This document shows positions 15,259-23,281 of a stretch of DNA of 23,761 nucleotides, piece by piece. Source of the DNA: a virus; the IMG/VR virus record IMGVR_UViG_3300020438_000277, positions 1 through 23,761 of that record; one strand, given 5' to 3'. A program made the position numbers and the translations under genes. The notes under the pieces were generated by a model. The model ran no database searches. It was not told where the DNA came from and saw only the letters and a list, made by a program, of their open reading frames with translations. The stretch's first letter is position 1. Each line of letters starts with the position of its first letter.

Positions 15259-18200
15259 TGAGCGACGAAGGCGGTTCCATCTTTTCAACCCTCGCGTACT
15301 ATGCCTTCGTGCCGGCACCGGTCAAGATGGCCATTGGCGCCGGCGGTGAATTGCTTGACGCTACCCAGCCGGGCAGACTTCTTGGGCCACCGCTGCCACC
15401 GCCACCGGAAACTCCCACAGCAGGAACAGCCGCTGCGCCAAAGCGGAGGGTGAGCACTCCGGCCGGCCTGACTCCGGAGCAGCAAGCCCGGGCCGATGAG
15501 AGAATAGCTGCTATGCTAGCGGAGGAAAATGCCGACGCCGATGCCGAACGCGAGGCCGATGGCATGGCCGGCCCAGATCTTCCACCCGGTTACGAAGCAC
15601 CAGATCCCTCCACCGGAGGCTCCGTAAGCTCAGACCCCGCAGAAGAATCAAGAGCTGCGACAGATGCTACGAAGGGCGAAGAGTCTCCGCCAGATGAAAC
15701 TCTAACAGTCACCGCCACACGCAACCGGTCAACTCTTAGAGGGTTCACCGATCACACTTTTGTATTAATGCAGATGGCAAATTTGATCAATGCTCGAAAT
15801 GAAAAATTAGATCCTGCCTTAATAGATGAACAAGACGAAGACTTGAACACACTTTCTACACTTAAAGCGCTGAAAAAGCCTTTACCTTACGCCTACCATG
15901 TCCCAGAGAACAAAAAAGCAAAGGATGCGATATTCCTGACTAAGCTTGAAAATGCAGCAATTCAATGTTACGGAGAACCTCATTCATTTTTAAATTATAT
16001 GACTGCATGGCCCGGATATCAAAGATACTTAGATTCTACAACTGCCGATATATCTAAATTAGCTACCAAGATTAGGTTATTTAAAGTTTTTCACGAAGAC
16101 GGCCGGGAAGAAGCAGTAGAAATAGTATTTCCAACCAGCGGCATTTCGGGTCAAGAATTAGAAGAGCTTTTAAAAAATGGCTCAAAGAGAGGGTACGGTT
16201 CCGGTATAAAGAGCTTTAATTTCACTCTCGACGGGACTAACCCGCTTTTAAGGACTAGAAGTGTCTCAGCAACCTTGGTTATTTATGCTGACAGTATGGA
16301 GACACTTTTAAAACCCAGATTTGGGGGCATGGGTAATATGTATATTGAAAAAGACAGACTTCACTATAGGTACACAGACCTAGCCATGAAAACAGACACA
16401 GTTCCTGGCAAATCCGGCGGCACGGATACCGATGGCTCTTTCGGAGCTTTGGACGACTTAGACTATAAAATTTTGGTTGAGGTTGGTTTAGCTAAGGGCT
16501 CTGGCATGTCTTCGAAACTAAATGGGCACACCTCAATGGCTTTATCACTTGGCCCAGTCACTCACTCGTACGATATCGGTCAAGACGGCTCAATAACACT
16601 TACTATTGATTACAAAGGATATATTGAAAAAGAATTTTCTAACCCAGTTGTATACGATGTTTTTGCTTCGGTAGAATCTCAAGCAGATGACCTTTACAAG
16701 CAACTTGGTGCGTTTGGAATCACACAAACATGCGGTACGAAAGCTAGCAAAAAGTTTAATGAGCAAGTTTTAGCTGAAGGCAACAAACGACTAAAAGATA
16801 GGGTTTCTTCCTTGATGACTCAATTTAGAAAAGAAGGGGGCATATATTATATCAAAATTGAAGATAGTATCCTCCATGCATATAATGTAGCGTTTAACTC
16901 ATATGAAAAAAAAGTGGGCGCCGCTACAACAGGTGACGATGGCAAAGAAAAAAAAGAATTATCTGCCCAAGATAAGCTCGATATTGAAAAGGCGTATGAA
17001 ACCTTGCAGAAGGCTCTGGGGGCAATTGCGAAAGAAGGAGAAGAAGGGAACTCAATGGCAAATTCAATGAGTAATTCAGGAGATCTCGCAGAATCCGATA
17101 GGAAAGCCGCAGAAATTGAGAAAGCGGCAGAAGATAAAGAAGACGGTGAAGAAAAAACAAGCCTTAAACGCTGTGCAGTAGACCCCAACAATACTCAAGT
17201 TGCATATTTTTATGCGGGCGACCTTATAAATCATATTCTTTCCCGCCTAAGTGAAATTTATTCTCCCCATGGCATTGAAGAAATAACATCTGTTGCAGAA
17301 AAGAAGCTATTTGAAGATCCGGCTTTTGCAGAAATAATGGGAGCCATGGATGCAGCACAAGCTAACGCCAAAAATTATGTCAACGAGTCACTGGAGGGCG
17401 CCAATAACATTGCAATTATGCTGGGATACGGCACCGGTTCGACACGGGACAAAGAATTCAAAGAACTGCAAGAAGAAGAGGCACAAAAAGTTGTCGCCGC
17501 AGCCACGGGCCCACTCAAAGAGATAGGGGTGGGTATGAACGACATCAAAAACAAATTCTCTGCCCGCGGCGAACGATTTAAAAAGTTTAGAGTGGTGCTG
17601 GGTCCAGTAATGTTTAATGATTTTTTCTCAACCGACGAAATAATGTGCAGTATAGGAGATATTCCAATAGCTCTTAACCACTTTAACTCATGGTTAGCCG
17701 ATGAGGTTGAGGGCAAGAATAAATATCGGATAGGGTTAGCTGACTTTTTAAATAAGTTCATTAGTCACTATCTTCGGTCACATTTGTTGGGCGATAAAAA
17801 ACTAGATCAAGGTGTAATAACTCAAAAGAAAAGTTTTTCTTCTATGGCGTTGACCGCCTACAATCCTCGGTCTACCAAAGGAGTTGATGCGCTAACAGCA
17901 CACCGCACAAATATCCCCAGTCGCCGCGGCCTTCTATACGAGAAAGTCCCTCAAGCTAAAAGACCTATTTTAGACACGACTGGGACTTCGCTAAGAGCAA
18001 ATAACGCAAAAGAATCTTATGAATATATGGTATTTTTTGAGAAAATGGTACACCCAGTGATGCTAAAAAATGCCAAAGCAGCAGCGCTGTCTCATTTTGG
18101 CATTTCAATGTTCCAGCATGGTCGCGACCGCGGCATTTTAAAAACTGCGCAATATCAAGCAACCAATATTCAAGGACGAAAAGAAGCGCGCCACCAAGCC

Positions 18201-18824
18201 GGTAAGTTTAACGGACTAGAACAATTAACTGAAGTGTTTGATGTGACTTTGAACTGTTATGCAGACTTACAAAAATTTCCGGGGCATCGTATCTACTTAG
18301 ATGCAAAAAGTTTGGTGCCATATTTAAGTAAAGAAACCCTGGAGTCTCTCCACGGCTATCAGCTTGAAGACTTTGGCGTCGGCGGCTTCTATGTGATCAA
18401 TAGCGTTCAACACAACTTTGAACAGGGCAAATTTGATACAATTATAAGAGCACAATGGGAGATGTGGCAGAAAAACAAACCAAAGAAGCAGTACAGCCTC
18501 GAAACTCAAGCGGGTATTGACGAAATACAGAAGCCAATAAAAGAAGCCTGTAAATCGGTCATGGCCCCGGAAGGAGGTTCGCTTGGCGAGTTGTATGATG
18601 CCGCCCGGGCAGTCGCCGAGAGCATTTTTGGAGAAAATGTAACAAATAAAATAGTCGGATTTTTTAAAGGATTAACGGATGTGTTCGATGGCGAAGACCC
18701 AGAACTTATCATGCACAGTTTCCCGTCACAAAACCCAGAAGACTACTCCAATTGGGGAAACGCAGACGAAAACCCCGAAAGCTCGACCGGAGGGTCTCAT
18801 GACGGCCCACAAGGAGTTTCATAA
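15258..18824 (+). CDS. Very large baseplate hub-like structural protein
   Basis: 1188 residues. Residues about 30-155 are a Pro/Ala/Asp/Glu-rich disordered linker with much higher GC than the flanks. Two beta domains follow (about 165-360, and 405-480 with SYDIGQDGSITLTIDYKGYI), then a Lys/Glu-rich coiled region (about 560-635). The second half has LGPVMFNDFFSTDEI with IGDIPIALNHFNSW (about 777-820) and a C-terminal domain with FPGHRIYLD and FGVGGFYVINSVQHNFEQGK (about 1050-1065), patterns I associate with hub proteins of T4-like phages. It probably anchors the tube or spike at the baseplate centre. No lysozyme motif was seen. It overlaps both neighbours by two bases (TAATG). Confidence 0.6.
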   Translation: MSDEGGSIFSTLAYYAFVPAPVKMAIGAGGELLDATQPGRLLGPPLPPPPETPTAGTAAAPKRRVSTPAGLTPEQQARADERIAAMLAEENADADAEREADGMAGPDLPPGYEAPDPSTGGSVSSDPAEESRAATDATKGEESPPDETLTVTATRNRSTLRGFTDHTFVLMQMANLINARNEKLDPALIDEQDEDLNTLSTLKALKKPLPYAYHVPENKKAKDAIFLTKLENAAIQCYGEPHSFLNYMTAWPGYQRYLDSTTADISKLATKIRLFKVFHEDGREEAVEIVFPTSGISGQELEELLKNGSKRGYGSGIKSFNFTLDGTNPLLRTRSVSATLVIYADSMETLLKPRFGGMGNMYIEKDRLHYRYTDLAMKTDTVPGKSGGTDTDGSFGALDDLDYKILVEVGLAKGSGMSSKLNGHTSMALSLGPVTHSYDIGQDGSITLTIDYKGYIEKEFSNPVVYDVFASVESQADDLYKQLGAFGITQTCGTKASKKFNEQVLAEGNKRLKDRVSSLMTQFRKEGGIYYIKIEDSILHAYNVAFNSYEKKVGAATTGDDGKEKKELSAQDKLDIEKAYETLQKALGAIAKEGEEGNSMANSMSNSGDLAESDRKAAEIEKAAEDKEDGEEKTSLKRCAVDPNNTQVAYFYAGDLINHILSRLSEIYSPHGIEEITSVAEKKLFEDPAFAEIMGAMDAAQANAKNYVNESLEGANNIAIMLGYGTGSTRDKEFKELQEEEAQKVVAAATGPLKEIGVGMNDIKNKFSARGERFKKFRVVLGPVMFNDFFSTDEIMCSIGDIPIALNHFNSWLADEVEGKNKYRIGLADFLNKFISHYLRSHLLGDKKLDQGVITQKKSFSSMALTAYNPRSTKGVDALTAHRTNIPSRRGLLYEKVPQAKRPILDTTGTSLRANNAKESYEYMVFFEKMVHPVMLKNAKAAALSHFGISMFQHGRDRGILKTAQYQATNIQGRKEARHQAGKFNGLEQLTEVFDVTLNCYADLQKFPGHRIYLDAKSLVPYLSKETLESLHGYQLEDFGVGGFYVINSVQHNFEQGKFDTIIRAQWEMWQKNKPKKQYSLETQAGIDEIQKPIKEACKSVMAPEGGSLGELYDAARAVAESIFGENVTNKIVGFFKGLTDVFDGEDPELIMHSFPSQNPEDYSNWGNADENPESSTGGSHDGPQGVS

Positions 18825-20017
18825 TGAGCAAATTTTTTGTTGAAAATACTAAAGAGCCAGTAAAAGATATATTTAAGAAAAAGCAATTATTTAAAATTGT
18901 TTCAAGGTCTAAATATCCAAATTTGGTAGATTTCCGTTTTGCCGAAAAAGCATTATACGGCCGTGTAAACAGGCAATATCAACCAATGGTCCCAAACGAG
19001 TCCTTTCTTAAATTAGAATACTTGAGCGCCGGCAATCCAGACGGTATCCAAGCTTTTGATTTTGTTGCTGACGCCTTCCGAGACTTACAAAATAAATTCA
19101 AATTCCAAGTGGCATCTGGCCAGCTGGATTCTGGAGATGAATATCTGACCGAAATAGTGCCGACTGCGGGGTATAAAAGTGCATTAAACTTATATGAGAG
19201 CTACTCAAGCTCTTATTCGGTCGCAATCGGCAACATTATAAAAAAGAAAAATATTAAATTTACCACTTTCGAAGAATTTGTAGGCATTCTAATGCCATAT
19301 ATGAAAAATACAATTAAAAACAGCAAAACTGTAACCTATCCAGCTTTTATAAAAAGCAAAGATTGCCCAATACATGTTTCTGGACTGGTTATTGAGATAG
19401 CAACCATTAAAGCAAATGATGATAATTTTAAATATGAATCTTTCTATAAAAGCAGAAATTGGGATTTCTTTTTAAATGCTTGCAATACCTATGGGTTTAT
19501 GGTAGACTGCAACATGCCTAATCGATTAGTAGCTGATATAGGATCCGCAGCAATGGTTGAGAAAATGAGTAAGTACAACTCAGTAATCAACAGCACTGAG
19601 CGCTTCTTGGCCAATTGTTACGACACCGCAGTTTTTGATGATTTTACGAAGTTCAAGAAATTTCTTTTTCGTCTCTATCGAGACAACAAAAGAACAACGA
19701 TCCTCTCCACCACCCACAACAGCAATGATGGATCGCGCGCAGTTGTAAGAACAGTTAAAAGCTATACTTATCAAGATTTTTTATCTGAATTTGGAGATGA
19801 ATACTTCTTAAATCTGTATTGCGAACTTCGCTTTCTTGAAGAAGAGAGCAAGTTTACCAATGATCAAAAAAAATCTTTGATTGAGAATGCAATAGAACTA
19901 TCAAGGGTAGATTTTACCGCTGGTCTGCTGTGTTTTGAGAAAATTTTAAATAAAACATTTGACTATAATGGCTCTTTGAGTTATATTCTTAATAGGAATA
20001 GATTACTGGGGTTATAG
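18824..20017 (+). CDS. Conserved phage protein of unknown role
   Basis: 397 residues with no enzyme motif that I recognise, rich in Phe, Tyr and Lys. Visible blocks are a Tyr/Phe/Lys start, KYPNLVDFRFAEKALYG (27-43), the block PAFIKSKDCPIHVSGLVIEIA (about 177-197), NWDFFLNACNTYGFMVD with RLVADIGS (about 217-245), and a helical C-terminus. Start ATG is preceded by AAGGAG and overlaps the hub gene stop, and its own stop overlaps the polymerase start. I recall similar unannotated proteins in other environmental T4-like phages near baseplate genes. A virion or tail-assembly role is as likely as a replication role, and the sequence does not decide. Confidence 0.6.
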   Translation: MSKFFVENTKEPVKDIFKKKQLFKIVSRSKYPNLVDFRFAEKALYGRVNRQYQPMVPNESFLKLEYLSAGNPDGIQAFDFVADAFRDLQNKFKFQVASGQLDSGDEYLTEIVPTAGYKSALNLYESYSSSYSVAIGNIIKKKNIKFTTFEEFVGILMPYMKNTIKNSKTVTYPAFIKSKDCPIHVSGLVIEIATIKANDDNFKYESFYKSRNWDFFLNACNTYGFMVDCNMPNRLVADIGSAAMVEKMSKYNSVINSTERFLANCYDTAVFDDFTKFKKFLFRLYRDNKRTTILSTTHNSNDGSRAVVRTVKSYTYQDFLSEFGDEYFLNLYCELRFLEEESKFTNDQKKSLIENAIELSRVDFTAGLLCFEKILNKTFDYNGSLSYILNRNRLLGL

Positions 20018-21219
20018 TGTATTTTCAAGCGCTCGACGACAAAAAACAATGTGTCGGCATTTATCACGATGGTCGACTTGTGTTCGATGAAAACGAATTT
20101 CCCGAATCATTCTCAAATGCGAGAACTTGGAGATATTCAGGGTTCTTGGATGACGACACAATTGAGTATGGCTGGTTGTTGACGCTTGGTAAAACGCTTA
20201 AAGAATCATGCCCCGAACATCTTACGCAAGAGCTGACGCGACATGAGAAAAAGATGAATGCGTATAAAAAGTCATTTGAGATAGCTAAGATCAATTTCAG
20301 GGAACATTGCTTTTTTGACCTTGTTCCGCATGACTTTTTGGTTTCTTTTCTGGAGCTTAAGAATCAGATAACAAAAGATGTATTTGAAACCCGAGAAAAA
20401 CCACCAATTTATAATCATCTATTGAGTGTGGAAAAACTCCTATATAAAATAAGGTATCAAAGTCTGAATGTTAACAATCAAAATGCCCGGGCTCTGTTTA
20501 CTTCTTCGCGCAATAGAACTGCCGCCCAAAAGCTTTTAACAGGACCTAAACACATAGATTATAATATTTTCGGAACACGAACTGGGCGCCTTTCTACCTA
20601 TCCGTCGTCTTTCCCTGTCTTAACGATGCCGAAGGAATTACGCGCTCTTGTAAAACCTCACAATGACTGGTTTATATCGCTTGACTATAATGGTGCAGAA
20701 GCAAGAACTGTTCTTGGCTTGCTTGGGAAGAAGCAGCCCGCGGGAGATGTACATGAGTGGAATGTGGACAATGTTTTTAAGAATAAAGGTGTCTCTTCCC
20801 GCGATGCTGCCAAAACCTTCTTTTTCTCTTGGTTATATAATCCGGACTCTACAAAGATTGAAGAATCTTTCTATGATCGTGACGCGCTATTAAAAATGTA
20901 TTATCAAAACGGCGCCATCCGGACAATCTTTGACCGGCAGGTCGAGGTTGACGAATATAAAGCAGTTAACTATATTGTTCAAAGTACCTGCGCTGATCTA
21001 GTAAATGACCGTGCAGTCGCCATCGATGAATTTTTGGAAGGAAGACAATCCTTTGTTTCACATATCGTACATGATGAAATAGTTCTTGACATGCCGGCAG
21101 AAGAAAGGTATCTTATACCGGAGATTAAAGAAATATTCTCAAATAACAAACTTGACAAGTTTGTCACAAACCTTAAGGCCGGGCAAGACTATATGGATAT
21201 TGGAGTGTTAAATTTATGA
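20017..21219 (+). CDS. Compact family A DNA polymerase without exonuclease domain
   Basis: Template-directed DNA synthesis. Family A motifs are intact: TGRLS at 189-193, motif A LDYNGAEAR with Asp223 and Glu228, the O-helix with Arg262, Lys266, Phe270 and Tyr274 at the exact +4/+8/+12 spacing of E. coli Pol I, and motif C HDE at 352-354. Phe270 is the position that excludes dideoxynucleotides. With 400 residues there is no room for a 3'-5' exonuclease, and none of its motifs appears in the first 150 residues. Motif spacings are shorter than in Pol I (A to B 39 against 49, Tyr to motif C 79 against 116). Starts at GTG, overlapping the upstream stop (TAGTG). The role, main replicase or accessory, cannot be told. 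Confidence 0.85.
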   Translation: MYFQALDDKKQCVGIYHDGRLVFDENEFPESFSNARTWRYSGFLDDDTIEYGWLLTLGKTLKESCPEHLTQELTRHEKKMNAYKKSFEIAKINFREHCFFDLVPHDFLVSFLELKNQITKDVFETREKPPIYNHLLSVEKLLYKIRYQSLNVNNQNARALFTSSRNRTAAQKLLTGPKHIDYNIFGTRTGRLSTYPSSFPVLTMPKELRALVKPHNDWFISLDYNGAEARTVLGLLGKKQPAGDVHEWNVDNVFKNKGVSSRDAAKTFFFSWLYNPDSTKIEESFYDRDALLKMYYQNGAIRTIFDRQVEVDEYKAVNYIVQSTCADLVNDRAVAIDEFLEGRQSFVSHIVHDEIVLDMPAEERYLIPEIKEIFSNNKLDKFVTNLKAGQDYMDIGVLNL

Positions 21220-22079
21220 TTTCAATTATTGGCATTGGCAATGCGGCGTGCGCAATTGCAGAAAACTTTAAGACTCAAAAAAACAATTATAAAGTCTACC
21301 AACTTGGAAGTGAGCAAAAAAGTACCAAATACACCCGGAAATTGAAAAAATTTGATAACCCGGAAGATTACGAAAACAATACTCCGGATCTGCGTAAGTT
21401 TTTTAAAGAAGCTGGTGACGATGTCCAAGTCTTTCTAACAGGTTCTTCATATAGTTCAAACTACGCGTTGGCGATTTTAGAACAATTAAAAGATAGAAAT
21501 GTAGAAATATTTTATGTTAAACCAGACACAGAACTACTCACAGGAGTGCCAAAACTTTTAGAGAATCTAATGTTTGGGGTACTACAAGAATATGCAAGAT
21601 CCGGACTTTTTAAATCAGTTACGATACTTTCTAATTTAGAGATTGAAAAGAGTATTCCCGGCCTGTCAATTAAAAATTACTATGAAAAACTTAATCATAC
21701 CATCTTTTCATGTGTGCACTATTTAAATTTTTTCAATCACACTGAGCCTGAAATTGGCCAAATGGCTAAACCATCAGAAATTAACAGAATCCGCTCGATC
21801 GGAATATTAGATGTAAAAACTTTATCAGAAAAGTGGCTCTTTGAGCTTGACATGCCGCGAGAAACATGCTATTATATATGCATCAACCAAGAAAGACTTG
21901 AGAAGGAAAGCGGATTACACAAGCAGATTGTCGATCTCTTAAAAGAGAAACCAAGAAATGCATTTCGCAAGGTTTCATACGGGATTTGGGAGACACATTT
22001 GCACGATTTTGGGTTTGTCGTTACCCACACAAATGCGACACAACAACAAAATACTCTTGACAAGCTAGAGCAAGAGTGA
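21216..22079 (+). CDS. Putative divergent tubulin/FtsZ-fold protein
   Basis: 287 residues with a two-domain layout that follows FtsZ/tubulin step by step. An N-terminal strand and Gly loop ISIIGIGNAA (2-11) stands where FtsZ has its first nucleotide loop. A strand-loop-helix VFLTGSSYSSNYALAILEQL (72-91) stands where tubulins have the GGGTGSG loop. Then come strand EIFYVKP, TGVPKLLEN, strand VTILSN (135-140), a long helix with YEKLN (156-160), and a C-terminal unit CYYICIN, helix, VSYGIWET and FGFVVTHT like the second FtsZ domain. The G-rich loop is degenerate, so GTPase activity is doubtful. Start ATGA overlaps the polymerase stop by 4 bases. The fold call is my pattern match, and the cautious alternative is an unknown Rossmann-like protein. 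Confidence 0.5.
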   Translation: MISIIGIGNAACAIAENFKTQKNNYKVYQLGSEQKSTKYTRKLKKFDNPEDYENNTPDLRKFFKEAGDDVQVFLTGSSYSSNYALAILEQLKDRNVEIFYVKPDTELLTGVPKLLENLMFGVLQEYARSGLFKSVTILSNLEIEKSIPGLSIKNYYEKLNHTIFSCVHYLNFFNHTEPEIGQMAKPSEINRIRSIGILDVKTLSEKWLFELDMPRETCYYICINQERLEKESGLHKQIVDLLKEKPRNAFRKVSYGIWETHLHDFGFVVTHTNATQQQNTLDKLEQE

Positions 22080-22087
22080 TACATTAG

Positions 22088-22113
22088 ATATCAAGGAAAG
22101 CTTGATATACTTT
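22088..22113 (+). promoter_or_regulatory. Hairpin, possible pseudoknot, in the gp32 leader
   Basis: ATATCAAG (22088-22095) and CTTGATAT (22101-22108) pair perfectly around the loop GAAAG. Loop bases AAAG (22097-22100) can also pair with CTTT (22110-22113) if the lower A-U pairs open, giving an H-type pseudoknot. The rest of the leader to the ATG is A-rich and unstructured. T4 gene 32 is autoregulated by gp32 binding from a leader pseudoknot across an unstructured ribosome site, so a similar operator is plausible. Confidence 0.45.
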
Positions 22114-22138
22114 ATAACAACAAACAGGAGAAAAACTA

Positions 22139-22912
22139 ATGTCAATCAACATGGAACTAATGAAAAAGAAACTCGCCCAACTTCGTGGCGAGGATAAAGG
22201 CGACGGTAACTCGCCGTGGTTTAAGCCCGATGAAGGCGAACAAGTGGTTCGCATCGTGCCAACCAACGATGGAGATCCTCTTAAGGAAGTGTATCTCCAC
22301 TACAATGTTGGAGATCACAAGGGTGCAATTACTTGCCCCAAGCGCAATTATGGTGAGCGCTGTCCAATTTGCGATTTCGCTTCCCAGCTTTGGAAAGACG
22401 GAACAAGCAATAACGATGAAGAATCCAAAAAGCTTGCAAAGTCTCTCTTTGTCCGAGCGCGTTACTACTCACCTGTATTGGTTCGTGGTCGCGAAGCCGA
22501 AGGCATCAAAGTCTACGGATATGGTAAGAGAGCGTATGAGCTTCTTCTCGGTTACATTCTTGACCCAGAATATGGTGATATTACTGATACCCTTGAAGGA
22601 ACTGATATTTCGTTGGTTTATACCAAACCAACAACCCCGGGTGCATACCCACAAACAAGCCTCAAGATGCGTCGAAGCACATCTGCTCTACTGGAGGATA
22701 CTGAGGCCATCCCCGCCCTCCTAGAAGGCATCCCCGATATTGATTCACTCTTTGAGCGTCTGACCCCCGAACAAATTGACGCTATCTTAGATGAACAACT
22801 GGCGAGTGGTGCCTCTGCTGAGTCTCGCTCCAACGAGACAAGCAAATATAATAAAGAGCCCGCTATCAACCCAGTTGACAAAGCATTTGATGAATTGATG
22901 GCAACTAAGTAG
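22139..22912 (+). CDS. Single-stranded DNA-binding protein, T4 gp32-like
   Basis: Coats single-stranded DNA during replication, recombination and repair, and works with UvsX, whose gene starts 0.5 kb downstream. 257 residues (T4: 301). The basic N-terminal helix (MKKKLAQLRG) matches the cooperativity arm. The core has FKPDEGEQVVRIVP and a zinc site with C66, C75 and C78 in CPKRNYGERCPICDF plus a His (54 or 60), like H-C-C-C of gp32. The loop RARYYSPVLV follows. The C-terminus is acidic (EQIDAILDEQ, FDELMATK), the arm that recruits partners. CAGGAG precedes the ATG. The 59-base leader with a hairpin may be its autogenous operator. Confidence 0.9.
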   Translation: MSINMELMKKKLAQLRGEDKGDGNSPWFKPDEGEQVVRIVPTNDGDPLKEVYLHYNVGDHKGAITCPKRNYGERCPICDFASQLWKDGTSNNDEESKKLAKSLFVRARYYSPVLVRGREAEGIKVYGYGKRAYELLLGYILDPEYGDITDTLEGTDISLVYTKPTTPGAYPQTSLKMRRSTSALLEDTEAIPALLEGIPDIDSLFERLTPEQIDAILDEQLASGASAESRSNETSKYNKEPAINPVDKAFDELMATK

Positions 22913-22923
22913 CTTGTTAGTAA

Positions 22924-22956
22924 GCCGCTGGCACCCCGGCTGAAATTGGGTGCCGC
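22924..22956 (+). repeat. Intergenic RNA hairpin, copy 1
   Basis: GGCACCC (22930-22936) pairs with GGGTGCC (22948-22954) around an 11-base loop starting CGGC, framed by GCCGCT and GC. It lies between the gp32 stop and the next ribosome site. Its stem differs from copies 2 and 3 at both sides while keeping pairing. Confidence 0.75.
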
Positions 22957-22985
22957 AATTTTCTATAAACAAAAAGGAGAATGTT

Positions 22986-23228
22986 ATGGAATGGTTAAAA
23001 TCCCTATGGGCCCGCTGGAAGGTTCAAGTTAGTGTCGCCGGAGGCGTGCTTGTCATTGCTACCGCATATGGAACTTGCTCAGTCGAGCCGCCCGCTGTTA
23101 TTGAGGTTAGCGAAGCTACCCCAGCAGCTGAAACAGTGGAGGAGACCACCGCAGTCGAGGTTTCCGCTGAAGAAGCAACTTCCCCCGCTTCAACGGAAAC
23201 CACCACAGCTACTGAAACAACAGAGTAG
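22986..23228 (+). CDS. Small membrane-anchored protein with acidic Thr/Glu tail
   Basis: 80 residues from the ATG at 22986, chosen because AAAAAGGAG stands just upstream. The in-frame ATG at 22950 lies inside the hairpin and has no such site. MEWLKSLWARWK is basic and aromatic, then a hydrophobic segment (13-30) forms one membrane helix. The other 50 residues are Glu/Thr/Ala/Val repeats, very acidic and disordered. With positive charge before the helix, the tail should face the periplasm. Cys31 follows the helix but the sequence ahead of it (AYGT) is not a lipobox. A role at the envelope (superinfection control, lysis or assembly) is possible but unproven. Confidence 0.65.
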   Translation: MEWLKSLWARWKVQVSVAGGVLVIATAYGTCSVEPPAVIEVSEATPAAETVEETTAVEVSAEEATSPASTETTTATETTE

Positions 23229-23233
23229 CTAAA

Positions 23234-23264
23234 GCCGCTGGCAGACCGGTAAAAAGTCTGCCGC
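23234..23264 (+). repeat. Intergenic RNA hairpin, copy 2
   Basis: GGCAGAC (23240-23246) pairs with GTCTGCC (23256-23262) around a 9-base loop starting CGGT, framed by GCCGCT and GC. TATTTT and then the ribosome site AAGGAG follow. Confidence 0.75.
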
Positions 23265-23281
23265 TATTTTAAGGAGAGAAA

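Noticed and set aside
15258-18824. Lysozyme or peptidoglycan hydrolase domain in the large hub protein
   Set aside because: T4 hub gp5 has one, so I looked, but no lysozyme or peptidase catalytic pattern is visible.
21718-21725. Fifth exact copy of ACTATTTA
   Set aside because: It is inside the tubulin-like gene with no start codon of a real gene at the usual distance, so it is probably chance.
22185-22724. 179-residue open frame in another + frame within gp32
   Set aside because: No ribosome site, no family pattern, and the overlapping gp32 frame carries clear zinc-site and domain motifs.
22950-22985. Earlier ATG for the acidic membrane protein
   Set aside because: It falls in the 3' arm of hairpin copy 1 and would put the true ribosome site inside the gene. 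The ATG at 22986 has ideal spacing and gives a normal basic start before the membrane helix.
23076-23078. Cys31 of the acidic membrane protein as a lipobox
   Set aside because: The residues before it (AYGT) do not fit the lipobox because Thr stands at -1. I treat the hydrophobic segment as a membrane anchor.
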